From Megachile rotundata (taxonomy: Eukaryota > Arthropoda > Insecta > Hymenoptera > Megachilidae), in the NCBI RefSeq assembly GCF_050947335.1, contig NW_027473352.1, positions 868,001 through 932,000 on the forward strand: a stretch of 64,000 nt of DNA. Direction: 5' to 3'. The notes beneath the pieces were generated by a model that made no database searches, had not been told where the DNA came from, and saw nothing but the letters and a program-made list of their open reading frames with translations. The translations under genes were made by a program, and so were the position numbers. This document shows, in pieces, positions 34,710 to 46,355 of this stretch. Positions within the stretch are counted from its first letter, which is position 1, and every line of letters starts with the position of its first letter.

Positions 34710-36355
34710 TGATTGTGTGATTGTGTGATTGTGATTGTGTGATTGTGATTGTGTGATAGTGTCTGTGTGATTGTGTGAGTGTGTGATTGTGTTATTGTGT
34801 GATTGTGTGATTGTGTGGTTGTGTGATTGTGTGACTGTGTGATTGTGTGATTGTGTGATTGTGCGATTGTGATTGTGTGATTGTGTGATTGTGTGATTGT
34901 GTGATTGTGTGATTGTGTGAATGTGTGATTGTGTGACCGTGATTGTGTGATTGATGATTGTGTGATTGTGTGATTGTGTGATTGTGTGATTGTGTGATTG
35001 TGTGATTGTGTGATTGTGTGATTGTGTGATTGTGTGATTGTGTAATTGTGATTGTGCGATTGTGATTGTGTGATTGTGTGATTGTGTGATTGTGAGATTA
35101 TGTGATTGTGTAATTGTGTTATTGTGTGATTGTGTGATTGTGTGATTGTGTGATTGTGTGATTGTGTGATTGTGTGATTGTGTGATTGTGTGATTGTGTG
35201 ATTGTGTGATTGTGTGACCGTGATTGTGTGACCGCGATTTTGTGACCGTGATTGTGTGACCGTGATTGAGTGACCGTGATTGAGTGACCGTGATTGTGTG
35301 ATCGTGTGATTGTGTGATTGTGTGATTGTGATTGTGTGATTGTGATTGTGTGATAGTGTCTGTGTGATTGTGTGAGTGTGTGATTGTGTGATTGTGTGAT
35401 TGTGTGATTGTGTGGTTGTGTGATTGTGTGACTGTGTGATTGTGTGATTGTGTGATTGTGCGATTGTGATTGTGTGATTGTGTGATTGTGTGATTGTGTG
35501 ATTGTGTGATTGTGTGAATGTGTGATTGTGTGACCGTGATTGTGTGATTGATGATTGTGTGATTGTGTGATTGTGTGATTGTGTGATTGTGTGATTGTGT
35601 GATTGTGTGATTGTGTGATTGTGTGATTGTGTGATTGTGTGATTGTGTGATTGTGTGATTGTGTAATTGTGATTGTGCGATTGTGATTGTGTGATTGTGT
35701 GATTGTGTGATTTTGAGATGGTGTGATTGTGTGATTGTGTGATTGTGTGATTGTGATTGTGTAATTGTGATTGTGCGATTGTGATTGTGTAATTGTGAGA
35801 TTGTGTGAATTGTGTGATTGTGTGATTGTGTGAATGTGTGATTGTGTGACCGTGATTGTGTGATTGATGATGGTGTGATTGTGTGATGGTGTGATTGTGT
35901 GATTGTGTGATTCTGTGATTGTGTGATTGTGTGATTGTGTAATTGTGATTGTGCGATTGTGATTGTGTGATTGTGTGATTGTGAGATTGTGTGATTGTGT
36001 GATTGTGTGATTATGTGATTGTGTGATTGTGTGATTGTGATTGTGTGATTGTGTGATTGTGTGATTGTGTGATTGTGAGATTGTGTGAATTGTGTGATTG
36101 TGTGATTGTGTGATTGTGTGATTGTGTGATTGTGTGATTGTGTGATTGTGTGATTGTGTGATTGTGTGATTGTGTGATTGTGTAATTGTGATTGTGCGAT
36201 TGTGATTGTGTGATAGTGTGATTGTGTGATTGTGAGATTATGTGATTGTGTAATTGTGTTATTGTGTGATTGTGTGATTGTGTGATTGTGTGATTGTGTG
36301 ATTGTGTGATTGTGTGATTGTGTGATTGTGTGATTGTGTGATTGTGTGATTGTGT
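34710..36355. repeat. Linker with R, N, K and Q markers
   Basis: It repeats the 32,918 pattern up to R at 35,216-35,306 and N near 35,516. K, TTTTGAGATGG near 35,712, K, GAATTG, N with GATGATGG and GTGATGG near 35,886, GATTCTG, GATTATG near 36,010, GAATTG, K, GATAGTG near 36,212 and Q near 36,234 follow. Confidence 0.84.
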
Positions 36356-36670
36356 GACCGTGATTGTGTGACCGCGATTTTGTGACCGTGATTGTGTGAC
36401 CGTGATTGATTGACCGTGATTGAGTGACCGTGATTGTGTGATCGTGTGATTGTGTGATTGTGTGATTGTGATTGTGTGATTGTGATTGTGTGATTGTGAT
36501 TGTGTGATTGTGATTGTGTGATTGTGATTGTGTGATTGTGATTGCGTGATTGTGATTGTGTGATTGTGATTGTGTGATTGTGATTGTGTGATTGTGATTG
36601 TGTGATAGTGTCTGTGTGATTGTGTGACTGTGATTGTGTGATAGTGTCTGTGTGATTGTGTGAGTGTGTG
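36356..36670. repeat. Type-3 block (R + 14-mer array + J pair)
   Basis: R is complete at 36,356-36,446, followed by 14-mers with a TTGCGTG unit, J pair and GAGTG. Confidence 0.9.
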
Positions 36671-37225
36671 ATTGTGTGATTGTGTGATTGTGAGATTGTG
36701 TGATTGTGTGATTGAGTGATTGTGTGATTGTGTGATTGTGTGATTGTGTGATTGTGTGATTGTGTGATTGTGTGATTGTGTGATTGTGTGATTGTGTGAT
36801 TGTGTGATTGTGTGATTGTGTGATTGTGTGATTGTGTGATTGTGTGATTGTGTGATTGTGTGATTGTGTGATTGTGTGATTGTGTGACTGTGTGATTGTG
36901 TGATTGTGTGATTGTGTGATTGTGTGATTGTGTGATTGTGTGATTGTGTGATTGCGTGATTGTGTGATTGTGTGATTGCGTGATTGTGTGATTGTGTGAT
37001 TGTGTGATTGTGTGATTGTGTGATTGTGTAATTGTGATTGTGCGATTGTGATTGTGTGATTGTGTGATTGTGTGATTGTGAGATTATGTGATTGTGTAAT
37101 TGTGTTATTGTGTGATTGTGTGATTGTGTGATTGTGTGATTGTGTGATTGTGTGATTGTGTGATTGTGTGATTGTGTGATTGTGTGATTGTGTGATTGTG
37201 TGATTGTGTGATTGTGTGATTGTGT
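36671..37225. repeat. 8-mer run with GCG units and Q leader
   Basis: GATTGAG, a long 8-mer run, GACTG near 36,886, two GATTGCG units near 36,954 and 36,978 but no M marker, then K near 37,028 and Q near 37,080. The GCG without M suggests loss of the M-N segment between them. Confidence 0.83.
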
Positions 37226-37575
37226 GACCGTGATTGTGTGACCGCGATTTTGTGACCGTGATTGTGTGACCGTGATTGATTGACCGTGATTGAGTGACCG
37301 TGATTGTGTGATCGTGTGATTGTGTGATTGTGTGATTGTGATTGTGTGATTGTGATTGTGTGATTGTGTGATTGTGATTGTGTGATTGTGATTGTGTGAT
37401 TGTGATTGTGTGATTGTGATTGTGTGATTGTGATTGTGTGATTGTGATTGCGTGATTGTGATTGTGTGATTGTGATTGTGTGATTGTGATTGTGTGATTG
37501 TGATTGTGTGATAGTGTCTGTGTGATTGTGTGACTGTGATTGTGTGATAGTGTCTGTGTGATTGTGTGAGTGTGT
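37226..37575. repeat. Type-3 block with long 14-mer array
   Basis: R is at 37,226-37,316, 870 bases after the previous one. The 14-mer array is interrupted by one extra 8-mer near 37,365 and runs to about 37,510, with a TTGCGTG unit; J pair and GAGTG follow. Confidence 0.9.
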
Positions 37576-39073
37576 GATTGTGTGATTGTGTGATTGTGAG
37601 ATTGTGTGATTGTGTGATTGAGTGATTGCGTGATTGTGTGATTGTGTGATTGTGTGATTGTGTGATTGTGTGATTGTGTGATTGTGTGATTGTGTGATTG
37701 TGTGATTGTGTGATTGTGTGATTGTGTGATTGTGTGATTGTGTGATTGTGTGATTGTGTGATTGTGTGATTGTGTGACTGTGTGATTGTGTGATTGTGTG
37801 ATTGTGTGATTGTGTGATTGTGTGATTGCGTGATTGTGATGGTGTGATGGTATGACTGTGTGATTGTGTGATTGTGAGATTGTGTGATTGTGTGATTGAG
37901 TGATTGAGTGATTGTGTGCTTGTGTGATTGTGTGATTTTGTGATTGAGTGATTGTGTGATTGTGTGATTGTGTGAATGTGTGATTGTGTGACCGTGATTG
38001 TGTGATTGATGATTGTGTGATTGTGTGATTGTGTGATTGTGTGATTGTGTGATTGTGTAACTGTGATTGTGCGATTGTGATTGTGTGATTGTGCGATTGT
38101 GTGATTGTGAGATTGTGTGATTGTGTGATTGTGTGATTGTGTGATTGTGTGATTGTGATTGTGTAATTGTGATTGTGCGATTGTGATTGTGTGATTGTGA
38201 GATTGTGTGAATTGTGTGATTGTGTGATTGTGTGAATGTGTGATTGTGTGACCGTGATTGTGTGATTGATGATGGTGTGATTGTGTGATTGTGTGATCGT
38301 GTGATTGTGTGATTGTGTGATTGTGTGATTGTGTGATTGTGTGATTGTGTGATTGTGTGATTGTGTGATTGTGTAATTGTGATTGTGCGATTGTGATTGT
38401 GTGATTGTGTGATTGTGTGATTTTGAGATGGTGTGATTGTGTGATTGTGTGATTGTGTGATTGTGATTGTGTAATTGTGATTGTGCGATTGTGATTGTGT
38501 AATTGTGAGATTGTGTGAATTGTGTGATTGTGTGATTGTGTGAATGTGTGATTGTGTGACCGTGATTGTGTGATTGATGATGGTGTGATTGTGTGATTGT
38601 GTGATTGTGTGATTGTGTGATTGTGTGATTCTGTGATTGTGTGATTGTGTGATTGTGTAATTGTGATTGTGCGATTGTGATTGTGTGATTGTGTGATTGT
38701 GAGATTGTGTGATTGTGTGATTGTGTGATTATGTGATTGTGTGATTGTGTGATTGTGATTGTGTGATTGTGTGATTGTGTGATTGTGTGATTGTGAGATT
38801 GTGTGAATTGTGTGATTGTGTGATTGTGTGATTGTGTGATTGTGTGATTGTGTGATTGTGTGATTGTGTGATTGTGTGATTGTGTAATTGTGATTGTGCG
38901 ATTGTGATTGTGTGATTGTGTGATTGTGTGATTGTGAGATTATGTGATTGTGTAATTGTGTTATTGTGTGATTGTGTGATTGTGTGATTGTGTGATTGTG
39001 TGATTGTGTGATTGTGTGATTGTGTGATTGTGTGATTGTGTGATTGTGTGATTGTGTGATTGTGTGATTGTGT
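37576..39073. repeat. Linker with M, N, K and Q markers
   Basis: GATTGAG and private GCG near 37,627, 8-mer run, GACTG, GCG, M at 37,838, N near 37,974, GTAACTG, K, GAATTG, N with GATGATGG, GATCG near 38,296, K, TTTTGAGATGG near 38,421, K, GAATTG, N, GATTCTG, GATTATG near 38,727, GAATTG, K and Q near 38,937. It joins the M-N linker type to the N-K-Q linker type without a type-1 cassette between them. Confidence 0.83.
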
Positions 39074-39370
39074 GACCGTGATTGTGTGACCGCGATTTTG
39101 TGACCGTGATTGTGTGACCGTGATTGATTGACCGTGATTGAGTGACCGTGATTGTGTGATCGTGTGATTGTGTGATTGTGTGATTGTGATTGTGTGATTG
39201 TGATTGTGTGATTGTGATTGTGTGATTGTGATTGTGTGATTGTGATTGTGTGATTGTGTTTGCGTGATTGTGATTGTGTGATTGTGATTGTGTGATTGTG
39301 ATTGTGTGATAGTGTCTGTGTGATTGTGTGACTGTGATTGTGTGATAGTGTCTGTGTGATTGTGTGAGTG
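39074..39370. repeat. Type-3 block (R + 14-mer array + J pair)
   Basis: R is at 39,074-39,164, with 14-mers carrying a private GTGTTTGCG near 39,257, a J pair and GAGTG. Confidence 0.9.
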
Positions 39371-40420
39371 TGTGATTGTGTGATTGTGTGATTGTGAGAT
39401 TGTGTGATTGTGTGATTGAGTGATTGTGTGATTGTGTGATTGTGTGATTGTGTGATTGTGTGATTGTGTGATTGTGTGATTGTGTGATTGTGTGATTGTG
39501 TGATTGTGTGATTGTGTGATTGTGTGATTGTGTGATTGTGTGATTGTGTGATTGTGTGATTGTGTGATTGTGTGACTGTGTGATTGTGTGATTGTGTGAT
39601 TGTGTGATTGTGTGATTGTGTGATTGCGTGATTGTGATGGTGTGATGGTATGACTGTGTGATTGTGTGATTGTGTGATTGTGAGATTGTGTGATTGTGTG
39701 ATTGAGTGATTGAGTGATTGTGTGCTTGTGTGATTGTGTGATTTTGTGATTGAGTGATTGTGTGATTGTGTGATTGTGTGAATGTGTGATTGTGTGACCG
39801 TGATTGTGTGATTGATGATTGTGTGATTGTGTGATTGTGTGATTGTGTGATTGTGTGATTGTGTAACTGTGATTGTGCGATTGTGATTGTGTGATTGTGC
39901 GATTGTGTGATTGTGAGATTGTGTGATTGTGTGATTGTGTGATTGTGTGATTGTGATTGTGTAATTGTGATTGTGCGATTGTGATTGTGTGATTGTGAGA
40001 TTGTGTGAATTGTGTGATTGTGTGATTGTGTGAATGTGTGATTGTGTGACCGTGATTGTGTGATTGATGATGGTGTGATTGTGTGATTGTGTGATTGTGT
40101 GATTGTGTGATTGTGTGATTGTGTGATTCTGTGATTGTGTGATTGTGTGATTGTGTAATTGTGATTGTGCGATTGTGATTGTGTGATTGTGTAATTGTGT
40201 TATTGTGTGATTGTGTGATTGTGTGATTGTGTGATTGTGTGATTGTGTGATTGTGTGATTGTGTGATTGTGTGATTGTGTGATTGTGTGATTGTGTGATT
40301 GTGTGATTGTGTGATTGTGTGATTGTGTGATTGTGTGCTTGTGTGATTGTGTGATTGTGTGATTGTGTGATTGTGTGATTGTGTGATTGTGTGATTGTGT
40401 GATTGTGTGATTGTGTGATT
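39371..40420. repeat. Linker with M, N, K before type-1 cassette 9
   Basis: GATTGAG, 8-mer run, GACTG, GCG, M at 39,636, N near 39,779, GTAACTG, TGCGATTG, K, GAATTG, N with GATGATGG, GATTCTG, K, GTTATTG near 40,200, then an 8-mer run with a single GTGCTTG near 40,336. Confidence 0.85.
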
Positions 40421-40909
40421 GGGTGATTGTGTGATTGTGTGATTGCGTGATTGTGTAGTTGTGCGATCGTGATTGTGTGATCGTGATTGTGTGATTGCGT
40501 GATTGTGATTGTGTGATTGTGTGACTGTGATTGTGTGACCGTGATTGTGTGACCGTAATTGTGTGATCATGATTGTGTGATCGTGATTGTGTGATCGTGA
40601 TTGTGTGACCGTGATTGTGTGATCGTGACTTTGTGATTGTGTGATTGTGTGATTGTGTGAATGTGTGATTGTGTTACCGTTATGGTGTGACCGTGATTGT
40701 GTGGTTGCGACAGTGTGATTGTGACTGTGTGATTGTGTGAGTGTGTTATTGTGTGATTGTGTGATTGTGTGACCGTGTGATTGTGTGATTTTGTGATTGT
40801 GTGATTGTGTGATTGTGTGACCGTGATTGTGTGACCGCGATTTTGTGACCGTGATAGTGTGACCGTGATTGATTGACCGTGATTGAGTGACCGTGATTGT
40901 GTGATCGTG
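40421..40909. repeat. Type-1 cassette 9 (T-a + L + R)
   Basis: It is complete, with R at 40,819-40,909. R unit three reads GACCGTGATAGTGT (near 40,847), a tag shared with cassettes 11 and 12. Confidence 0.92.
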
Positions 40910-41194
40910 TGATTGTGTGATTGTGTGATTGTGATTGTGTGATTGTGATTGTGTGATTGTGATTGTGTGATAGTGTCTGTGTGATTGTGTGATTGTGATT
41001 GTGTGATAGTGTCTGTGTGATTGTGTGAGTGTGTGATTGTGTGATTGTGTGATTGTGTGATTGTGTGATTGTGTGATTGAGTGATTGTGTGATTGTGTGA
41101 TTGTGTGATTGTGTGCTTGTGTGATTGTGTGATTTTGTGATTGAGTGATTGTGTGATTGTGTGATTGTGTGATTGTGTGAATGTGTGATTGTGT

Positions 41195-41550
41195 GACCGT
41201 GATTGTGTGACCGCGATTTTGTGACCGTGATTGTGTGACCGTGATTGATTGACCGTGATTGAGTGACCGTGATTGTGTGATCGTGTGATTGTGTGATTGT
41301 GTGATTGTGATTGTGTGATTGTGATTGTGTGATTGTGATTGTGTGATTGTGATTGTGTGATTGTGATTGTGTGATTGTGATTGTGTGATTGTGATTGTGT
41401 GATTGTGATTGTGTGATTGTGATTGCGTGATTGTGATTGTGTGATTGTGATTGTGTGATTGTGATTGTGTGATTGTGATTGTGTGATAGTGTCTGTGTGA
41501 TTGTGTGACTGTGATTGTGTGATAGTGTCTGTGTGATTGTGTGAGTGTGT
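41195..41550. repeat. Type-3 block fused to N
   Basis: R at 41,195-41,285 begins immediately after the GAATG of an N marker (41,179). The 14-mer array is long (about 41,300-41,480) with one TTGCGTG unit; J pair and GAGTG follow, then private GTAAGATTG near 41,571. Confidence 0.9.
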
Positions 41551-42573
41551 GATTGTGTGATTGTGTGATTGTAAGATTGTGTGATTGTGTGATTGAGTGA
41601 TTGTGTGATTGTGTGATTGTGTGATTGTGTGATTGTGTGATTGTGTGATTGTGTGATTGTGTGATTGTGTGATTGTGTGATTGTGTGATTGTGTGATTGT
41701 GTGATTGTGTGATTGTGTGATTGTGTGATTGTGTGATTGTGTGATTGTGTGATTGTGTGATTGTGTGATTGTGTGATTGTGTGACTGTGTGATTGTGTGA
41801 TTGTGTGATTGTGTGATTGTGTGATTGTGTGATTGCGTGATTGTGATGGTGTGATGGTATGACTGTGTGATTGTGTGATTGTGTGATTGTGAGATTGTGT
41901 GATTGTGTGATTGAGTGATTGAGTGATTGTGTGCTTGTGTGATTGTGTGATTTTGTGATTGAGTGATTGTGTGATTGTGTGATTGTGTGAATGTGTGATT
42001 GTGTGACCGTGATTGTGTGATTGATGATTGTGTGATTGTGTGATTGTGTGATTGTGTGATTGTGTGATTGTGTAACTGTGATTGTGCGATTGTGATTGTG
42101 TGATTGTGCGATTGTGTGATTGTGAGATTGTGTGATTGTGTGATTGTGTGATTGTGTGATTGTGATTGTGTAATTGTGATTGTGCGATTGTGATTGTGTG
42201 ATTGTGAGATTGTGTGAATTGTGTGATTGTGTGATTGTGTGAATGTGTGATTGTGTGACCGTGATTGTGTGATTGATGATGGTGTGATTGTGTGATTGTG
42301 TGATTGTGTGATTGTGTGATTGTGTGATTCTGTGATTGTGTGATTGTGTGATTGTGTAATTGTGATTGTGCGATTGTGATTGTGTGATTGTGTAATTGTG
42401 TTATTGTGTGATTGTGTGATTGTGTGATTGTGTGATTGTGTGATTGTGTGATTGTGTGATTGTGTGATTGTGTGATTGTGTGATTGTGTGATTGTGTGAT
42501 TGTGTGATTGTGTGATTGTGTGATTGTGTGATTGTGTGATTGTGTGATTGTGTGATTGTGTGATTGTGTGATT
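41551..42573. repeat. Linker with M, N, K before type-1 cassette 10
   Basis: GATTGAG, a run of about 23 8-mers, GACTG near 41,783, GCG, M at 41,845, N near 41,988, GTAACTG, K, GAATTG, N with GATGATGG, GATTCTG, K, GTTATTG near 42,400 and another long 8-mer run. Confidence 0.85.
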
Positions 42574-43086
42574 GGGTGATTGTGTGATTGTGTGATTGCG
42601 TGATTGTGTAGTTGTGCGATCGTGATTGTGTGATCGTGATTGTGTGATTGCGTGATTGTGATTGTGTGATTGTGTGACTGTGATTGTGTGACCGTGATTG
42701 TGTGACCGTAATTGTGTGATCATGATTGTGTGATCGTGATTGTGTGATCGTGATTGTGTGACCGTGATTGTGTGATCGTGACTTTGTGATTGTGTGATTG
42801 TGTGATTGTGTGATTGTGTGATTGTGTGATTGTGTGAATGTGTGATTGTGTTACCGTTATGGTGTGACCGTGATTGTGTGGTTGCGACAGTGTGATTGTG
42901 ACTGTGTGATTGTGTGAGTGTGTTATTGTGTGATTGTGTGATTGTGTGACCGTGTGATTGTGTGATTTTGTGATTGTGTGATTGTGTGATTGTGTGACCG
43001 TGATTGTGTGACCGCGATTTTGTGACCGTGATTGTGTGACCGTGATTGATTGACCGTGATTGAGTGACCGTGATTGTGTGATCGTG
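42574..43086. repeat. Type-1 cassette 10 (T-a + L + R)
   Basis: It is complete, with R at 42,996-43,086. It has about three more 8-mers between T-a and L than cassette 9. Confidence 0.92.
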
Positions 43087-44225
43087 TGATTGTGTGATTG
43101 TGTGATTGTGATTGTGTGATTGTGATTGTGTGATTGTGATTGTGTGATAGTGTCTGTGTGATTGTGTGATTGTGATTGTGTGATAGTGTCTGTGTGATTG
43201 TGTGAGTGTGTGATTGTGTGATTGTGTGATTGTGTGATTGTGTGATTGTGTGATTGAGTGATTGTGTGATTGTGTGATTGTGTGATTGTGTGCTTGTGTG
43301 ATTGTGTGATTTTGTGATTGAGTGATTGTGTGATTGTGTGATTGTGTGAATGTGTGATTGTGTGACCGTGATTGTGTGATTGATGATTGTGTGATTGTGA
43401 TTGTGTGATTGTGATTGTGTGATAGTGTCTGTGTGATTGTGTGATTGTGATTGTGTGATAGTGTCTGTGTGATTGTGTGATTGTGTGATTGTGTGATTGT
43501 GTAATTGTGATTGTGCGATTGTGATTGTGTGATTGTGTGATTGTGTGATTTTGAGATGGTGTGATTGTGTGATTGTGTGATTGTGTGATTGTGATTGTGT
43601 AATTGTGATTGTGCGATTGTGATTGTGTAATTGTGAGATTGTGTGAATTGTGTGATTGTGTGATTGTGTGAATGTGTGATTGTGTGACCGTGATTGTGTG
43701 ATTGATGATGGTGTGATTGTGGGATTGTGTGATTGTGTGATTGTGTGATTGTGTGATTCTGTGATTGTGTGATTGTGTGATTGTGTAATTGTGATTGTGC
43801 GATTGTGATTGTGTGATTGTGTGATTGTGAGATTGTGTGATTGTGTGATTGTGTGATTATGTGATTGTGTGATTGTGTGATTGTGATTGTGTGATTGTGT
43901 GATTGTGTGATTGTGTGATTGTGAGATTGTGTGAATTGTGTGATTGTGTGATTGTGTGATTGTGTGATTGTGTGATTGTGTGATTGTGTGATTGTGTGAT
44001 TGTGTGATTGTGTGATTGTGTGATTGTGTGATTGTGTGATTGTGTAATTGTGATTGTGCGATTGTGATTGTGTGATTGTGTGATTGTGTGATTGTGAGAT
44101 TATGTGATTGTGTAATTGTGTTATTGTGTGATTGTGTGATTGTGTGATTGTGTGATTGTGTGATTGTGTGATTGTGTGATTGTGTGATTGTGTGATTGTG
44201 TGATTGTGTGATTGTGTGATTGTGT
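43087..44225. repeat. Linker with J pairs, N, K and Q markers
   Basis: 14-mers and J pair, GATTGAG, TGCTTG at 43,291, N at 43,348, 14-mers and a second J pair (43,421 and 43,457), K, TTTTGAGATGG at 43,549, GAATTG, N with GATGATGG, private GTGGGATTG near 43,719, GATTCTG, GATTATG at 43,855, GAATTG, K and Q at about 44,096. Confidence 0.87.
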
Positions 44226-44460
44226 GACCGTGATTGTGTGACCGCGATTTTGTGACCGTGATTGTGTGACCGTGATTGATTGACCGTGATTGAGTGACCG
44301 TGATTCTGTGATCGTGTGATTGTGTGATTGTGTGATTGTGATTGTGTGATTGTGATTGTGTGATTGTGATTGTGTGATTGTGATTGTGTGATTGTGATTG
44401 TGTGATTGTGATTGCGTGATTGTGATTGTGTGATTGTGATTGTGTAATTGTGATTGTGCG
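44226..44460. repeat. Truncated type-3 block (R + partial 14-mer array)
   Basis: R at 44,226-44,316 has GATTCTGTGATCG at its end. The 14-mer array passes the TTGCGTG unit and then breaks straight into K near 44,446 and Q near 44,496, losing J and the following 8-mer run. The next R starts only 352 bases downstream. Confidence 0.9.
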
Positions 44461-44577
44461 ATTGTGATTGTGTGATTGTGTGATTGTGTGATTGTGAGAT
44501 TATGTGATTGTGTAATTGTGTTATTGTGTGATTGTGTGATTGTGTGATTGTGTGATTGTGTGATTGTGTGATTGTGT

Positions 44578-44890
44578 GACCGTGATTGTGTGACCGCGAT
44601 TTTGTGACCGTGATTGTGTGACCGTGATTGATTGACCGTGATTGAGTGACCGTGATTGTGTGATCGTGTGATTGTGTGATTGTGTGATTGTGATTGTGTG
44701 ATTGTGATTGTGTGATTGTGATTGTGTGATTGTGATTGTGTGATTGTGATTGTGTGATTGTGATTGCGTGATTGTGATTGTGTGATTGTGATTGTGTGAT
44801 TGTGATTGTGTGATTGTGATTGTGTGATAGTGTCTGTGTGATTGTGTGACTGTGATTGTGTGATAGTGTCTGTGTGATTGTGTGAGTGTG
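44578..44890. repeat. Type-3 block (R + 14-mer array + J pair)
   Basis: R is at 44,578-44,668, followed by 14-mers with a TTGCGTG unit, J pair and GAGTG. Confidence 0.9.
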
Positions 44891-45890
44891 TGATTGTGTG
44901 ATTGTGTGATTGTGAGATTGTGTGATTGTGTGATTGAGTGATTGTGTGATTGTGTGACTGTGTGATTGTGTGATTGTGTGATTGTGTGATTGTGTGATTG
45001 TGTGATTGTGTGATTGTGTGATTGTGTGATTGTGTGATTGTGTGATTGTGTGATTGTGTGATTGTGTTATTGTGTGATTGTGTGATTGTGTGACTGTGTG
45101 ATTGTGTGATTGTGTGATTGTGTGATTGTGTGATTGTGTGATTGCGTGATTGTGATGGTGTGATGGTATGACTGTGTGATTGTGTGATTGTGTGATTGTG
45201 AGATTGTGTGATTGTGTGATTGAGTGATTGAGTGATTGTGTGCTTGTGTGATTGTGTGATTTTGTGATTGAGTGATTGTGTGATTGTGTGATTGTGTGAA
45301 TGTGTGATTGTGTGACCGTGATTGTGTGATTGATGATTGTGTGATTGTGTGATTGTGTGATTGTGTGATTGTGTGATTGTGTAACTGTGATTGTGCGATT
45401 GTGATTGTGTGATTGTGCGATTGTGTGATTGTGAGATTGTGTGATTGTGTGATTGTGTGATTGTGTGATTGTGATTGTGTAATTGTGATTGTGCGATTGT
45501 GATTGTGTGATTGTGAGATTGTGTGAATTGTGTGATTGTGTGATTGTGTGAATGTGTGATTGTGTGACCGTGATTGTGTGATTGATGATGGTGTGATTGT
45601 GTGATTGTGTGATTGTGTGATTGTGTGATTCTGTGATTGTGTGATTGTGTGATTGTGTAATTGTGATTGTGCGATTGTGATTGTGTGATTGTGTAATTGT
45701 GTTATTGTGTGATTGTGTGATTGTGTGATTGTGTGATTGTGTGATTGTGTGATTGTGTGATTGTGTGATTGTGTGATTGTGTGATTGTGTGATTGTGTGA
45801 TTGTGTGATTGTGTGATTGTGTGATTGTGTGATTGTGTGATTGTGTGATTGTGTGATTGTGTGATTGTGTGATTGTGTGATTGTGTGATT
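44891..45890. repeat. Linker with M, N, K before type-1 cassette 11
   Basis: GATTGAG, GACTG near 44,957, 8-mer run with GTGTTATTG near 45,067, GACTG, GCG, M at 45,154, N, GTAACTG, K, GAATTG, N with GATGATGG, GATTCTG, K, GTTATTG near 45,702 and about 23 8-mers. Confidence 0.86.
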
Positions 45891-46355
45891 GCGTGATTGT
45901 GTAGTTGTGCGATCGTGATTGTGTGATCGTGATTGTGTGATTGCGTGATTGTGATTGTGTGATTGTGTGACTGTGATTGTGTGACCGTGATTGTGTGACC
46001 GTAATTGTGTGATCATGATTGTGTGATCGTGATTGTGTGATCGTGATTGTGTGACCGTGATTGTGTGATCGTGACTTTGTGATTGTGTGATTGTGTGATT
46101 GTGTGAATGTGTGATTGTGTTACCGTTATGGTGTGACCGTGATTGTGTGGTTGCGACAGTGTGATTGTGACTGTGTGATTGTGTGAGTGTGTTATTGTGT
46201 GATTGTGTGATTGTGTGACCGTGTGATTGTGTGATTTTGTGATTGTGTGATTGTGTGATTGTGTGACCGTGATTGTGTGACCGCGATTTTGTGACCGTGA
46301 TAGTGTGACCGTGATTGATTGACCGTGATTGAGTGACCGTGATTGTGTGATCGTG
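45891..46355. repeat. Type-1 cassette 11, no GATTGGGTG
   Basis: T-a opens without the usual GATTGGGTG. TAGTTG is at 45,902, L is normal and R is at 46,265-46,355 with GACCGTGATAGTGT in unit three. Confidence 0.91.

Larger units (their letters stand above)
31985..35516. repeat. Tandem duplication, about 1.76-1.79 kb unit
   Basis: Copy 1 is about 31,985-33,743 and copy 2 about 33,744-35,516. The type-2 cassettes (32,385 and 34,177), their R elements (32,827 and 34,619) and the private GTGTTATTG variant (33,000 and 34,792) are offset exactly 1,792; the following R elements (33,444 and 35,216) are offset 1,772. Copy-specific changes are the 6-base step GATTGATTG near 33,197 in copy 1 and GTGCGATTG near 34,031 in copy 2. 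Confidence 0.9.
39070..43370. repeat. Tandem duplication, about 2.12-2.17 kb unit
   Basis: Copy 1 is about 39,070-41,190 and copy 2 about 41,195-43,370. Each runs type-3 block, M, N, K, type-1 cassette, J pair, N. Offsets are 2,121 at R (39,074 and 41,195), 2,153 at TAGTTG (40,456 and 42,609) and 2,169 at N (41,179 and 43,348), so copies differ by whole-unit gains. At the junction N fuses directly to R near 41,195. Confidence 0.88.
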
